Below, piece by piece: positions 51,889 to 61,334 of a stretch of 64,000 bases of DNA. Origin of the DNA: JAIVJG01 sp964236735 (lineage in GTDB: Bacteria; Acidobacteriota; Blastocatellia; Pyrinomonadales; Pyrinomonadaceae); assembly GCA_964236735.1 (NCBI GenBank), contig CAXSFM010000007.1, forward strand, positions 124,001 through 188,000, given 5' to 3'. The position numbers and the translations under genes were made by a program. The notes under the pieces were generated by a model that saw nothing but the letters and a program-made list of their open reading frames with translations, ran no database searches and was not told where the DNA came from. Every line of letters starts with the position of its first letter. The stretch's first letter is position 1.

Positions 51889-52827
51889 ATGAGCCAACAA
51901 CAATTTTTCTGTTCCGAACTGTCGCGCCGCGCGTCTGAAAAGACATTCGGCACGGCCTCCATCGGCGAGGTGTGGATGCTCATCGAGTATCCGCTCGCGT
52001 GGGAAGAGAAGGCGTTCGAGCAGAGCTTTCTTTCGTCGCGTATCAAGGCGCATTTCAGCCACCTGCTCAAGAGCATTCCGCGCGCGCGTCTGCTCTTCAT
52101 CAAACAGGGACGCTCAAACGGAACGGGCATCAAGTTCTTCATCGCACGCACGCGCGAGCGCGATCCGTTCATCGTTAAATTTCAACTCGACAACTACGAG
52201 CAATTGACGGACGTGGATGTCGCTGCCGTGATGAACGCAGGCGACACTGTCGCGGCGTCGGGCGGAGAGTTGATAAGCGCGCCGCTCTATCTCGTCTGCA
52301 CGCACGGCAAGCGCGACAAGTGCTGCGCGAAGTTCGGCTATCCGCTCTACAAGTCTCTGTCGGAGGCGCATGGCGAGTCGGTCTGGCAATCGTCGCACGT
52401 CGGCGGCGACCGTTTCGCGGCCAACCTCGTCGTGTTTCCGCACGGACTCTTTTACGCGCACGCGACTGAAGAGTCCGCGCCCGCCATCATCAAAGAGCAC
52501 GCAGCCGGACGGCTCTCGCTGGACAACTATCGCGGGCGCGCCTGTTACGCGAACCAGACGCAGGCCGCAGAATATTTCATACGCACAGAGTCCGGCCTGA
52601 CGGGTCTTGACGAATTGAAGTTTCTGCGTCGCGAACGCTTGAGCGAGACGAGTTGGCGCGTCCAGTTTGCCGGAGCGCGCGACGGAATGATTCACGAAGC
52701 GCAGGTCGCGAGCCGCCGTTCAAAGTTTCAGATTTACGCCACCTGCCACGCGGCAGAAGAGAAAAACGTCAACGAGTTCGTGCTGCAACATTACTCTCTG
52801 CTCGACGCGCTCTCACATGCCGGATAA
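51889..52827 (+). CDS. Sucrase/ferredoxin-like Fe-S protein
   Basis: A 312-residue protein of the sucrase-ferredoxin-like family, thioredoxin-fold [2Fe-2S] proteins related to yeast Apd1. The C-terminal motif shows C137-x8-C146 (CTHGKRDKCC) and SSHVGGDRFAANLVV with His170. The equivalent of the second His of HxGGH is Asp174 here. FPHGLFYAH and an N-terminal PLAWEE segment also fit the family. It starts nine bases after the oxygenase stop, so the two are probably co-transcribed and it may act as a redox partner. Enzyme partners of bacterial members are not established. Confidence 0.87.
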   Translation: MSQQQFFCSELSRRASEKTFGTASIGEVWMLIEYPLAWEEKAFEQSFLSSRIKAHFSHLLKSIPRARLLFIKQGRSNGTGIKFFIARTRERDPFIVKFQLDNYEQLTDVDVAAVMNAGDTVAASGGELISAPLYLVCTHGKRDKCCAKFGYPLYKSLSEAHGESVWQSSHVGGDRFAANLVVFPHGLFYAHATEESAPAIIKEHAAGRLSLDNYRGRACYANQTQAAEYFIRTESGLTGLDELKFLRRERLSETSWRVQFAGARDGMIHEAQVASRRSKFQIYATCHAAEEKNVNEFVLQHYSLLDALSHAG

Positions 52828-53016
52828 ACAAAGGCGCAACCCCCGCCGCTATTATTCCGCGCACCACAGAAGCTCACGCGCGAAAATAAATTTCGGCGCG
52901 ATGATAATATTTGACGCGCCGCTGCGCTTTAGACAGTGAAGCAGTTGAGATAGCTATCGAAGCGGTGGTGAATGCGACTGCAAAACATGTTTCAGTTGAA
53001 TTAAGGAGAACAGGCA

Positions 53017-53511
53017 ATGCAGCAAAACATTTTCAATATCGTGAAAAAATTCAAGATGGCGGTCGTCGTCCTCTTCGTCGCGCTCGTTGGCGTTCAGATG
53101 TCAGGCGTGAGCGCGTTCGCCCGGACGCAGACCGCCGCGCCCACACAGGTGGCAACGTTGGAATCGTCCACACAGGCCAAGCGCGCCATGGAGACGCTGA
53201 AAACGATCAACTACAGCCGGATCAAAGATGCACGTCAGCGCGAGGCTGTGCGCCGCGCCGTCAACGCCGTGAAAGCACTGGCCGCCAACACCTCGCCCGC
53301 GCGCGAAGCCGGGTTAATCGCCAAATTGAAACTCGCCGCGAACGGTTTGAAACCGAGAAACAATGACCATCCGACCGGAGCAGGCCAAAAGTGCATAGAT
53401 GAAGCGATTGACTGCGACAAAAATGGATTCATTATGTGTGACCTCGGTCTAACGATGTGTCTCACTGCGGAATACAACGAAATGAACAAGCCCGGTAAAC
53501 TTCCCGAATAA
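53017..53511 (+). CDS. Small secreted protein with a four-Cys tail
   Basis: A 164-residue protein with a strong AAGGAG site eight bases before the ATG and a signal peptide (about residues 13-35, ending VSAFA). The mature part begins with a Thr/Gln-rich stretch, then Ala/Lys-rich helices (VRRAVNAVKALAAN, LIAKLKLAANGL). It closes with a Cys-rich tail of spacing C-x5-C-x7-C-x6-C (KCIDEAIDC and IMCDLGLTMC). The tail suggests disulfides or metal binding. The family is not recognised. It is followed by a strong terminator and appears to be a single-gene transcript. Confidence 0.72.
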   Translation: MQQNIFNIVKKFKMAVVVLFVALVGVQMSGVSAFARTQTAAPTQVATLESSTQAKRAMETLKTINYSRIKDARQREAVRRAVNAVKALAANTSPAREAGLIAKLKLAANGLKPRNNDHPTGAGQKCIDEAIDCDKNGFIMCDLGLTMCLTAEYNEMNKPGKLPE

Positions 53512-53553
53512 AAGCCGGGAACCGGTCGCGATCTTCCGGCAACTTTCTCTGAG

Positions 53554-53606
53554 CCGCCAACCGTATGAAGAAGCATGTCTTCTGAATATGGTTGGCGGAC
53601 TTTTTT
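53554..53606 (+). terminator. Rho-independent terminator
   Basis: CCGCCAACC pairs with GGTTGGCGG through an extended stem (GAAGA/TCTTC inside), followed after two bases by a TTTTTT tract at 53601-53606. It ends the transcript of the small secreted protein. Confidence 0.9.
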
Positions 53607-53835
53607 CATTACGCATCGTCGAGCTATCCGGTTTTAGCTTAAACAATACGCGAGCATCTTCGTCTCCGGTCTTCCAGCTTCACAATCGAGAAGAGCGTTG
53701 GCATTTGCCTGTGGCTTTGGCTAACATGAGAAGCAGGCATTCAATGTAGGTGGCGCGTTCGCCGGTCTTTACAACTTCGTCGCCAAAGTTACCCGCTCGA
53801 TTCTGTCCTGATAGAAAACTCTCGCGGAGGCATAC

Positions 53836-55974
53836 ATGCGTAAACTGTCCTTTCTGCTGCTCATCGCGGCATTCACTTTTTCTCTAAATGTTATGGCACA
53901 GACTAATCAAACAATGACAACGATGACCACGCCGCCCGTGGCGAAAAAAGTTGCGAAGAGCACGACCGTCCACGGCGTCACGTGGGACGACGACTATTTC
54001 TGGCTGCGCGAGAAGAAGAACCCGGAAGTGATTTCCTATCTCGAAGCCGAGAACGCTTACACGGATGCGTTGATGAAGCCGACGGCAGGCTTGCAGGAGA
54101 CGCTCTACACGGAGATGAAGGCGCGCATCAAAGAGACGGACGCCGAGCCGCCTTACGGCGAGCGCGGCTTTCTCTATTACACGCGCACCGAAGCGGGCCA
54201 GCAGTACCGCATCTACGCGCGCAAGCCGCGCACCGCAGCGGGCGAGCCGTCGGAGCAGGTGACGCTCGACCTCAACGAGATGGCGAAGGGTCACACCTTC
54301 ATGGCCGTCAACGCCTACGACGTGAGCGCGGACGACAATCTGCTCGCCTACTCGACCGACACCAACGGCTATCGCGAGTACACGCTCTACGTCAAAGATT
54401 TGCGTTCGGGCAAGACGGCCAAAATCGCCGAGCGCGCGTCGAGCGCCGCATGGGCTAACGACAACAAGACGCTCTTCTACGTCGTTGACGACCCGACGAG
54501 CAAACGCTCGTATCGTCTCTACCGGCACACGATGGGCAATGAGGCGGCGGACGAACTCGTCTTTGAAGAGCCGGACGAGATGTTCGACATCTACGTCGCG
54601 CGCACGCGCAGCCGCGGCTTCATCACGCTGACGGCGGCGAGCCACACCACGTCGGAAGTGAAATACATCCCGGCGGATAAACCGCTCGAAGCTCTGCGTG
54701 TCATTCAACCGCGCGCGGCGGGGCACGAGTATTACGTGGATCATCGCGGCGACACTTTTTACATTCGCACGAACATGAACGGCGGGAGAAATTTCGCGCT
54801 CGTGACCGCGCCCGTCAACGCGCCGGAGCAGAAAAATTGGAAAGTGTTAGTCCCGCACAGCAAGGACGTGATGATCGAGGACGTTGATCTCTTCGCGGAC
54901 TATCTCGTCCTCTCCGAGCGCGAGCGCGGGCTGCCGGCGATTCGCGTCACATCCTTGCGCGACAACAACAAGACGCACAACGTCGAGTTTCCCGAACCCG
55001 TCTATACCGCCTCGCTCGGCGCGAACCGCGAGTTCGACACGCACACGCTGCGCTTCAACTATCAATCGTTCACGACGCCCGCTTCTATCTATGACTACGA
55101 CATGCAGACGCGCAAGCGCGAGTTGCTGAAACAGCAGCCCGTGCTCGGCGGCTACGATGCGACGCAGTACAAGTCAGAGCGCATCTACGCGACGGCGTCG
55201 GACGGCACGCGCATTCCGATCTCGCTCGTCTATAAAAAAGAGTTGAAGCGCGACGGGCAGCGACCGCTTTTGCTCTACGGCTACGGCTCTTATGGCATCC
55301 CGATGAACGTCACGTTCAGCGCGAATCGTCTCTCGCTGCTTGATCGCGGCTTTATCTACGCCATCGCTCACATCCGTGGCGGCGGCGAGATGGGAAAGAA
55401 TTGGCACGATCAGGGCAAGATGATACGCAAGCGCAACACCTTCACGGACTTCATCGCCGCCGGCGACTATCTCGTCGCGGAAAAATATACGACGCACGAA
55501 CGGATGGCGATTCAGGGGGGGAGCGCGGGCGGCCTGCTGATGGGCGCGGTCACGAACCTGCGTCCAGACCTCGCCAAAGTCGTCATCGCGCAAGTGCCCT
55601 TCGTGGATGTCATCAACACGATGCTCGACGACACGCTGCCGCTCACCGCTGGCGAGTGGGAAGAGTGGGGCAATCCCGTCAAGAACAAGAACGAGTTTCT
55701 CTACATGCGCTCATACTCGCCTTACGACAACATCGAGGCGAAGGCGTATCCGACGATGCTCGTCAAGACATCGCTCAACGACAGCCAGGTGCTCTATCAC
55801 GAGCCTGCGAAGTACGTCGCGCGCCTGCGTGCGTTGAAGACAGACAAGAACCCGCTGCTGCTCAAGATCAATATGGGCGCGGGACACGGCGGCGCATCGG
55901 GACGCTACGACGCATTGCACGAGACGGCGTTCGACTATGCCTTCATCCTGACCCAACTCGGTATCACAAAGTAG
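53836..55974 (+). CDS. Prolyl oligopeptidase family S9 (oligopeptidase B-like), exported
   Basis: A 712-residue serine peptidase with a signal peptide (about residues 4-21, ending VMAQ). A beta-propeller occupies roughly residues 100-440, followed by the alpha/beta-hydrolase domain. Catalytic residues are Ser563 (GGSAGGLLMG), Asp649 (SLNDSQV) and His684 (GAGHGG), with offsets matching oligopeptidase B. VTWDDDYFWLREKKNPEVISYLEAEN and GEWEEWGNP are also close to that branch, which cleaves small peptides after Arg or Lys. GGAGG lies five bases before the ATG. The signal peptide suggests periplasmic activity, unlike the cytosolic E. coli enzyme. Confidence 0.95.
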   Translation: MRKLSFLLLIAAFTFSLNVMAQTNQTMTTMTTPPVAKKVAKSTTVHGVTWDDDYFWLREKKNPEVISYLEAENAYTDALMKPTAGLQETLYTEMKARIKETDAEPPYGERGFLYYTRTEAGQQYRIYARKPRTAAGEPSEQVTLDLNEMAKGHTFMAVNAYDVSADDNLLAYSTDTNGYREYTLYVKDLRSGKTAKIAERASSAAWANDNKTLFYVVDDPTSKRSYRLYRHTMGNEAADELVFEEPDEMFDIYVARTRSRGFITLTAASHTTSEVKYIPADKPLEALRVIQPRAAGHEYYVDHRGDTFYIRTNMNGGRNFALVTAPVNAPEQKNWKVLVPHSKDVMIEDVDLFADYLVLSERERGLPAIRVTSLRDNNKTHNVEFPEPVYTASLGANREFDTHTLRFNYQSFTTPASIYDYDMQTRKRELLKQQPVLGGYDATQYKSERIYATASDGTRIPISLVYKKELKRDGQRPLLLYGYGSYGIPMNVTFSANRLSLLDRGFIYAIAHIRGGGEMGKNWHDQGKMIRKRNTFTDFIAAGDYLVAEKYTTHERMAIQGGSAGGLLMGAVTNLRPDLAKVVIAQVPFVDVINTMLDDTLPLTAGEWEEWGNPVKNKNEFLYMRSYSPYDNIEAKAYPTMLVKTSLNDSQVLYHEPAKYVARLRALKTDKNPLLLKINMGAGHGGASGRYDALHETAFDYAFILTQLGITK

Positions 55975-56012
55975 CCTGCGCGCAGTTGCTGGCAACGCGG
56001 TCGAGAGCGAGT

Positions 56013-56090
56013 CTGTCAGTACCGCGAGCGATAGCGAGCGGGTCGTGCATCATAAGCAGACCCGCTCGCTATCGCTCGCGGTACTGACAG
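56013..56090. repeat. CAGTACC-type inverted repeat element, copy 2 (perfect 32-bp arms)
   Basis: CTGTCAGTACC... at 56013-56044 is the exact reverse complement of 56059-56090, with a 14-base loop. Inner sequence CGAGCGATAGCGAGCG. Its outer ends and following AGTTGCAC match copy 1 at 41891. There is no T-tract. Confidence 0.9.
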
Positions 56091-56129
56091 GCAGTTGCAC
56101 CTCATCGCAAATCCGACTAAGAGAGACAA

Positions 56130-57578
56130 ATGTCCGACCCAGTTGAAACACTGAACGACGCTACCGTCGCAGCAGAAGATCACACTGCCGCGCCGCCGCC
56201 CGGTGTGTGGAGTTCAATCCGCGAGGCGATTCATGGCTCGCGTCAGGATTACACGCAAGGGACAATCGGTCGCGCGATTCTTTTGCTCGCCGTTCCGATG
56301 GTGCTGGAGATGCTGATGGAGAGTGTCTTCGCCGTCGTGGACATCTTCTTCGTCTCGCGGCTCGGCTCAGAAGCGGTCGCCACCGTGAGCCTGACCGAAT
56401 CGCTCATCATCGTGCTCTATGCACTGGCGATGGGACTCGGCATCGGAGCCTCGGCGATGATCGCCAGACGCACGGGCGAGCGCGACACGGAAGGCGCGGC
56501 GCAGACGGCGGTGCAGTCGCTCATACTCGGCGTCGTCATCTCTGTGACACTCGGCGTGGTCGGCGTCATTTTCGCGCCGCGCCTGCTCGCGTTGATGGGA
56601 GCGTCGCCGGGCGTGCTGTCGCACATCATGTTCACGCGCATCATGCTCGGCGGCAACATCACGATTGTGATGCTGTTTTTAATCAACGCCGTCTTTCGCG
56701 GGGCGGGCGACGCGGCCATCTCGATGCGCGTGCTGTGGCTGGCGAACATCATCAACATCCTGCTGGGGCCGTGCCTCATCTTCGGCTTGGGGCCGTTTCC
56801 GCAACTCGGCGTTGTCGGCGCGGCGGTCGCGACGAACATCGGGCGCGGCACGGGCGCACTCTACGCGCTGTCGCGCCTGCTGCGGACGGGCAGCCGCGTC
56901 TCTCTCTCGGCGAGACACCTGCGAGTGATGCCGTCCGTGATGTTGAGAGTCTTGCGCCTGTCGGCTTCGGGCACAGTTCAGGTCTTCATCGGGATGGCGA
57001 GTTGGATCGGACTCATCCGCATCATTTCTACTTTCGGCAGCGAGGCTCTCGCGGGCTACACCATCGGCATCCGCATCATCCTCTTCGCGCTGCTGCCTTC
57101 GTGGGGCATGTCGAACGCGGCGGCGACGCTCGTCGGGCAGTCGCTCGGCGCGGGCAAGCCGGAGCGCGCCGAACAGGCAGTGTGGCGCGCGGGGTTTTAC
57201 AATTTGTGCTTTCTCGGCACCATTGGACTCCTCTTCGTCATCTTCGCGCATCCGATCATCAGCCTCTTCGCGCCGACGCCGGAGGTGCTTGAGTACGGGA
57301 CGGCGTGCCTGCGAACGGTCGCCTATGGCTTTCTCTTCTACGCCTACGGCATGGTCATCACGCAGTCTTTCAACGGCGCGGGCGACACGTTCACGCCGAC
57401 CATTCTCAACCTCTTCGTCTTCTGGCTCTGGGAAATCCCGCTCGCCTACGTCCTCGCCGTCAAGTTCAACTTCGGGCCGCGCGGCGTCTTCTATGCGATC
57501 ACGATTGCCTTCTCCACACTTGCATTAGCAAGCGCGCTCATCTTTCGACGCGGTCGCTGGAAGACGCGGACGGTGTAG
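56130..57578 (+). CDS. MATE-family efflux transporter
   Basis: A 482-residue cation-coupled drug/organic-cation exporter with about 12 membrane segments arranged in two halves. LLLAVPMVLEMLMESVFAVVDIFFVSRLG marks the first half in the family pattern (read as two neighbouring motifs), and the second half has LPSWGMSNAAATLVGQSLGAG and TVAYGFLFYAYGMVITQSFNGAGDT. A cytoplasmic N-terminus of about 40 residues is predicted. The substrate is unknown. It sits on the plus strand behind a large inverted repeat and ahead of an acetyltransferase. Confidence 0.94.
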   Translation: MSDPVETLNDATVAAEDHTAAPPPGVWSSIREAIHGSRQDYTQGTIGRAILLLAVPMVLEMLMESVFAVVDIFFVSRLGSEAVATVSLTESLIIVLYALAMGLGIGASAMIARRTGERDTEGAAQTAVQSLILGVVISVTLGVVGVIFAPRLLALMGASPGVLSHIMFTRIMLGGNITIVMLFLINAVFRGAGDAAISMRVLWLANIINILLGPCLIFGLGPFPQLGVVGAAVATNIGRGTGALYALSRLLRTGSRVSLSARHLRVMPSVMLRVLRLSASGTVQVFIGMASWIGLIRIISTFGSEALAGYTIGIRIILFALLPSWGMSNAAATLVGQSLGAGKPERAEQAVWRAGFYNLCFLGTIGLLFVIFAHPIISLFAPTPEVLEYGTACLRTVAYGFLFYAYGMVITQSFNGAGDTFTPTILNLFVFWLWEIPLAYVLAVKFNFGPRGVFYAITIAFSTLALASALIFRRGRWKTRTV

Positions 57579-57702
57579 TGAGCGTGGGATGGCTTGCCGG
57601 CGTGCCTCTTATCAACCTGTGTGGATTCTTTCGAGAGCGTTCGATGTTTTCGGATGAAGACAATGGTTGAGTGTTTGTTTCTAAATACGAATGAGGAAAC
57701 TT

Positions 57703-58416
57703 ATGCACACTGATTCGGAGTTGATGGACATTCACGTTCGCGCGTTGTTCACGCACGACAACGAGTCGCGGCTGTTGTTTGTCAACGAGCCGGACAACGT
57801 GACCGCGCCTGCTCCCCGTTTATTTTTAGGCCGCACGCGCGAGGACAATCTCTGGCGATTTCGCGCCAATTTGCCGGAAAGTCTCTGTGCAGAATTGGCT
57901 GCCCTGTGTGCGGATGAGCCGCCGTTGAAGGGCGAGTTCGATGAGTTGCCGCGACATCTTGAAGCTTACATTCGGTTACTCGAACAGCATGCGCCGGTGC
58001 AGGAGGAGCCGGAATCGGGGCCGGCCTATCTCATTCCTGAAGACGTGACGCTGCCGTCGAGAGCGTTGCTTGCCGTCACGGAAAAGGATGCGGAGACGTT
58101 ACAGGGCGGCTTTGAGGATTTTGTCGCAGAGCTTCCCGCGTGGCAGCCTTACGTCGCACTCGTCGAAGACGGGCGTGCCGTCGCGGTTTGTCGCAGCGCG
58201 CGCATCACGCCTGAGGTGCACGAAGCCGGCGTCGAGACGCTGCCGGCTTTTCGCGGACAAGGCTATGCCGGAGATGTCACGGCTGGATGGGCGCAAAGAG
58301 TCCGGGCTGCCGGCGCTCTTCCGTTATACAGCACCTCCTGGGACAATCATGCTTCGCAAGCGGTCGCGCGAAAACTGCGTTTAGAATTTTACGGCGCAGA
58401 TTTTCATATCATGTGA
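57703..58416 (+). CDS. GNAT-family N-acetyltransferase
   Basis: A 237-residue protein from the ATG at 57703, chosen because GAGG lies six bases upstream; another ATG four codons earlier has no site. An N-terminal domain of about 120 residues, largely helical, precedes a GNAT core. The acetyl-CoA-binding motif is ETLPAFRGQGYAG, followed by STSWDNHASQAVARKL. The substrate is unknown. It lies 124 bases after the MATE transporter in the same direction. Confidence 0.85.
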   Translation: MHTDSELMDIHVRALFTHDNESRLLFVNEPDNVTAPAPRLFLGRTREDNLWRFRANLPESLCAELAALCADEPPLKGEFDELPRHLEAYIRLLEQHAPVQEEPESGPAYLIPEDVTLPSRALLAVTEKDAETLQGGFEDFVAELPAWQPYVALVEDGRAVAVCRSARITPEVHEAGVETLPAFRGQGYAGDVTAGWAQRVRAAGALPLYSTSWDNHASQAVARKLRLEFYGADFHIM

Positions 58417-58575
58417 TAGTGACCGGAACCGTGCTGTGAAAAAGAGTGGGGCAAAAAAATAACGCCGTCTCGCACAAGCCATCTTTCGTAATGATGCGTC
58501 GCGGTGTTGACGGAGTTGGCGTGTGAAGTTCAAGGTGACGCGGCAGAAGATAAGTTTCCCGTTCTTGTTTTCGCT

Positions 58576-60102
58576 ATGAATATCTACGACACGCGGCTGG
58601 TTCCGTTTTTGATGTTCGGCATTATGGCGTGTAGTTCGGTGGCGACTTACGCCTGGTACAACCCGCAGACGCGCGGCGGACGCTTGTTCGCTCTGGCAAC
58701 TTACGCGGCGTGTTTCTGGATGCTGGGCGATGTCATCGGGCGTTGCAGTTCCACGTTCGGCGTCAAGTATTTCGCCGAAGTGGTGCGCTATTTCGGCGTC
58801 ATCAACGTGCCGGTGTGGATGTTCGCTTTTACGCGCGTTTACTGCGGCAAAGCCATCAGCAATCGCACCATCGCGTTGCTGTTCGTCGTGCCTGCCGTCT
58901 CGTTTGCGTTGATGTCCACGTCGCTCTGGCATCACCTGTTTTTCGCGTCAATGGAGTTGGCAAATTATGGACTGAGCACACGGTTCGGGCCGTACTTCTG
59001 GTACGTCCACACGCCCTACTGCTACCTGCTCAGTATTCTCAGCGTGCTGCTGGTGCTGAATGAAATCGGCCGCGTGCCGCGACAGTTTCGCAGCCAGATT
59101 TTCTTCCTCTTGATTTCGCTGTGCGTGCCCGTCGGCATCAACATCGCGGGGCTGGCCGGCTGGCTCCCCGGCTATTACAACACCGCGCTCAGTTTTCCGA
59201 TTTTCGTGCTGCTGCTCTCCGTCGGCATCTTTCGCCATCGCCTGCTCAACATCAACCCCGTCGCTTACGAAAGCGTCTTCCAGAACGTGCGCGACGGCGT
59301 CATCATTCTCAGCCGCGACGACACCATCCTCGACATCAACCCCGTCGCCGCGCGACACACAGGCAAGTCGCGCGCGCAACTCATCGGCGCGCGACTCGCC
59401 GACGTTTTTTCCGGCTGGAGCGAGTTGATCGCCAAATGCCGCGACAAAGGGGAAATCTCCGACGAGTTCGCGCACGCGCGCGACGAAACCTCGTGTCATT
59501 ACTCGATTCACACCGCCAACTTCATCGGCATCGGCAACGAATTCGATGGCCGCATCCTCACGTTGCGCGACATCACCGCGCACAAGCAATATCAGGACTC
59601 GCTCGAAACGCTCGCGTACCTCGACCCTCTGACGCGCCTCGCCAACCGGCGACGCTTTCAGGAGGAAATCGAAAAGACTTTGCAGCGCGCCGCACGCCGC
59701 GAAGAATTTTTCGCCATTTTGTATTTCGACCTCAACAAGTTCAAAGCCGTGAACGACACGCTGGGGCACGAAACGGGCGACGAGCTTTTGAAACACGTCG
59801 GCGCGCGCACGCTCTCATTGTTGCGCGCGCCCGATTTCGTGGCTCGACTGGGCGGCGATGAGTTTGTGATTCTTCTGCACAACACCACCGCCGCCGATCT
59901 CCACACCGTCGTCGCGCGCCTCATCGAACACGTCGAACAGCCTCTCGCCGTGCAGGAACACACGCTGATTCCACGTCTCAGTCTGGGCGCGGCCTTTTAT
60001 CCGCAGGACGGCGACAATCTGCAAGACCTCCTGCGCCACGCCGATGCCGCCATGTATCGCGCCAAAGCGCAGGGCGGCGGTCTGGCCGCGCTCGGGCATT
60101 GA
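58576..60102 (+). CDS. Diguanylate cyclase with 7TM-like sensor and PAS domain
   Basis: A 508-residue protein. Residues about 5-220 form seven membrane helices of the histidine-kinase-N-terminal type. A PAS domain follows (about 235-345, with SVFQNVRDGVIILSRDD), then a GGDEF domain (about 365-505). The active-site GGDEF motif is intact. An inhibitory RxxD site (RAPD) lies exactly five residues before it, so product feedback by cyclic di-GMP is expected. NKFKAVNDTLGHETGDE and ADAAMYRAKAQG also fit. I start it at the ATG at 58576; the frame is open further upstream. The sensed signal is unknown. Confidence 0.94.
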   Translation: MNIYDTRLVPFLMFGIMACSSVATYAWYNPQTRGGRLFALATYAACFWMLGDVIGRCSSTFGVKYFAEVVRYFGVINVPVWMFAFTRVYCGKAISNRTIALLFVVPAVSFALMSTSLWHHLFFASMELANYGLSTRFGPYFWYVHTPYCYLLSILSVLLVLNEIGRVPRQFRSQIFFLLISLCVPVGINIAGLAGWLPGYYNTALSFPIFVLLLSVGIFRHRLLNINPVAYESVFQNVRDGVIILSRDDTILDINPVAARHTGKSRAQLIGARLADVFSGWSELIAKCRDKGEISDEFAHARDETSCHYSIHTANFIGIGNEFDGRILTLRDITAHKQYQDSLETLAYLDPLTRLANRRRFQEEIEKTLQRAARREEFFAILYFDLNKFKAVNDTLGHETGDELLKHVGARTLSLLRAPDFVARLGGDEFVILLHNTTAADLHTVVARLIEHVEQPLAVQEHTLIPRLSLGAAFYPQDGDNLQDLLRHADAAMYRAKAQGGGLAALGH

Positions 60103-60158
60103 AGCGCAGTTCTTAACATCAGCTCACCGTCCGCTCAGATCGGTGTTAAATTGCTTCC

Positions 60159-61334
60159 ATGTCACGAAAGGAACACATCACGCACCCATCGAAAAATCTC
60201 AACTCTCTGTTGATTTCGTTAATGTTGGCAACTACGCTCACGACGAGTTGCGGGGCGAGCACGCGAATCACAAGCCGCGTCAATGACGCGCCGCTTGCCG
60301 CCGCCGTTGATGATGACGCCGCCAGCGCGCTCTCCGCGACGAGCAGCATGACGAGCGCGCGTTCCAGCCACACGGCGACGCTGTTGCCCAACGGCCAGGT
60401 TTTAATCGCGGGCGGGATGGAGCGCAACGGGGTCTTTTTCAACACCGCCGAACTTTACAATCCGGCGACAAGTCGTTTTACCGCCGCGCCCAAAAGCATG
60501 AGCACGCAACGCGCCGGCCACACGGCGATCTTGTTGCCGAACAGCAAAGTCTTGATCGCCGGCGGCTGGAGCAGCGATGCCGTCCTGTCAAGCGGGGAAC
60601 TATACGACCCTGAGACGGGCGCATTCACACCGACCGGAAACATGGCGACGCCGCGCGGCGACTTTTCGGCGACGCTGCTCCCGAACGGCAAGGTGCTGGT
60701 GGCGGGCGGCGAAGGTGAGCACGCGCTGTCGAGCGCGGAAGTTTACGATCCGGCCACAGGGAAATTTACGGCGACGGGCAACATGAGCGCTGGCCGCACA
60801 ATGCACACAGGGGCTCTGCTGCCGAACGGCAAGGTATTGATTGCGGGCGGCGGTGAGTATGAGCATCCGCTTAACAGCGCGGAGTTATATGACTCGACGA
60901 CCGGAACTTTTAGCGTGACCGGCAGCATGAGCGTGCCGCGTTACAAACAAGCGGCGACCGTCCTGTCTGATGGCAACGTTTTGATTGTCGGCGGCTCGAA
61001 TGGGAGAGACTGGCAAGGGCGTTACGCCAGCAGCGAAATCTACAACGTGGCGAAAGGCGTCTTCTCCACGGTCAGCGAGATGAAGACGGCGCGCTTCAAA
61101 TTGCCGGAAGCCGTCGCCTTGCTGAAGGATGGCACGGTGCTGGTGGCTGGCGGCGGCGAGCAGGTCGAAACCTACAATCCCGCCACGAAAACTTTTAGCA
61201 TCGCGACAGGCCACATGGACACGGCGAGATTTTACTCGACGGCGACTTTGTTAACGGACGGCAGGGTTTTGATCGCCGGCGGTTACGATGCACACAGCCT
61301 CGCCAGCACGAAGGCGTGGGTGTATAAAACCTAA
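60159..61334 (+). CDS. Kelch-repeat lipoprotein-like protein
   Basis: A 391-residue exported protein. A signal peptide ends near TTSCG at residues 28-32, possibly a lipobox with Cys31. Then at least six kelch-like units carry the repeated pattern HTATLLPNGQVLIAGG, SSAEVYDPATGKFTATGNM, LLPNGKVLIAGGGE and RVLIAGGYDAHS. These would build a six- or seven-blade propeller. No catalytic residues are visible, so it is probably a surface or periplasmic binding protein. No ribosome site is clear. Confidence 0.87.
   Translation: MSRKEHITHPSKNLNSLLISLMLATTLTTSCGASTRITSRVNDAPLAAAVDDDAASALSATSSMTSARSSHTATLLPNGQVLIAGGMERNGVFFNTAELYNPATSRFTAAPKSMSTQRAGHTAILLPNSKVLIAGGWSSDAVLSSGELYDPETGAFTPTGNMATPRGDFSATLLPNGKVLVAGGEGEHALSSAEVYDPATGKFTATGNMSAGRTMHTGALLPNGKVLIAGGGEYEHPLNSAELYDSTTGTFSVTGSMSVPRYKQAATVLSDGNVLIVGGSNGRDWQGRYASSEIYNVAKGVFSTVSEMKTARFKLPEAVALLKDGTVLVAGGGEQVETYNPATKTFSIATGHMDTARFYSTATLLTDGRVLIAGGYDAHSLASTKAWVYKT

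Noticed and set aside
56013..56090. Intrinsic terminator for the oligopeptidase gene
   Set aside because: The stem is perfect but very long, has no T-tract and shares ends with another copy, so a repeat element fits better.
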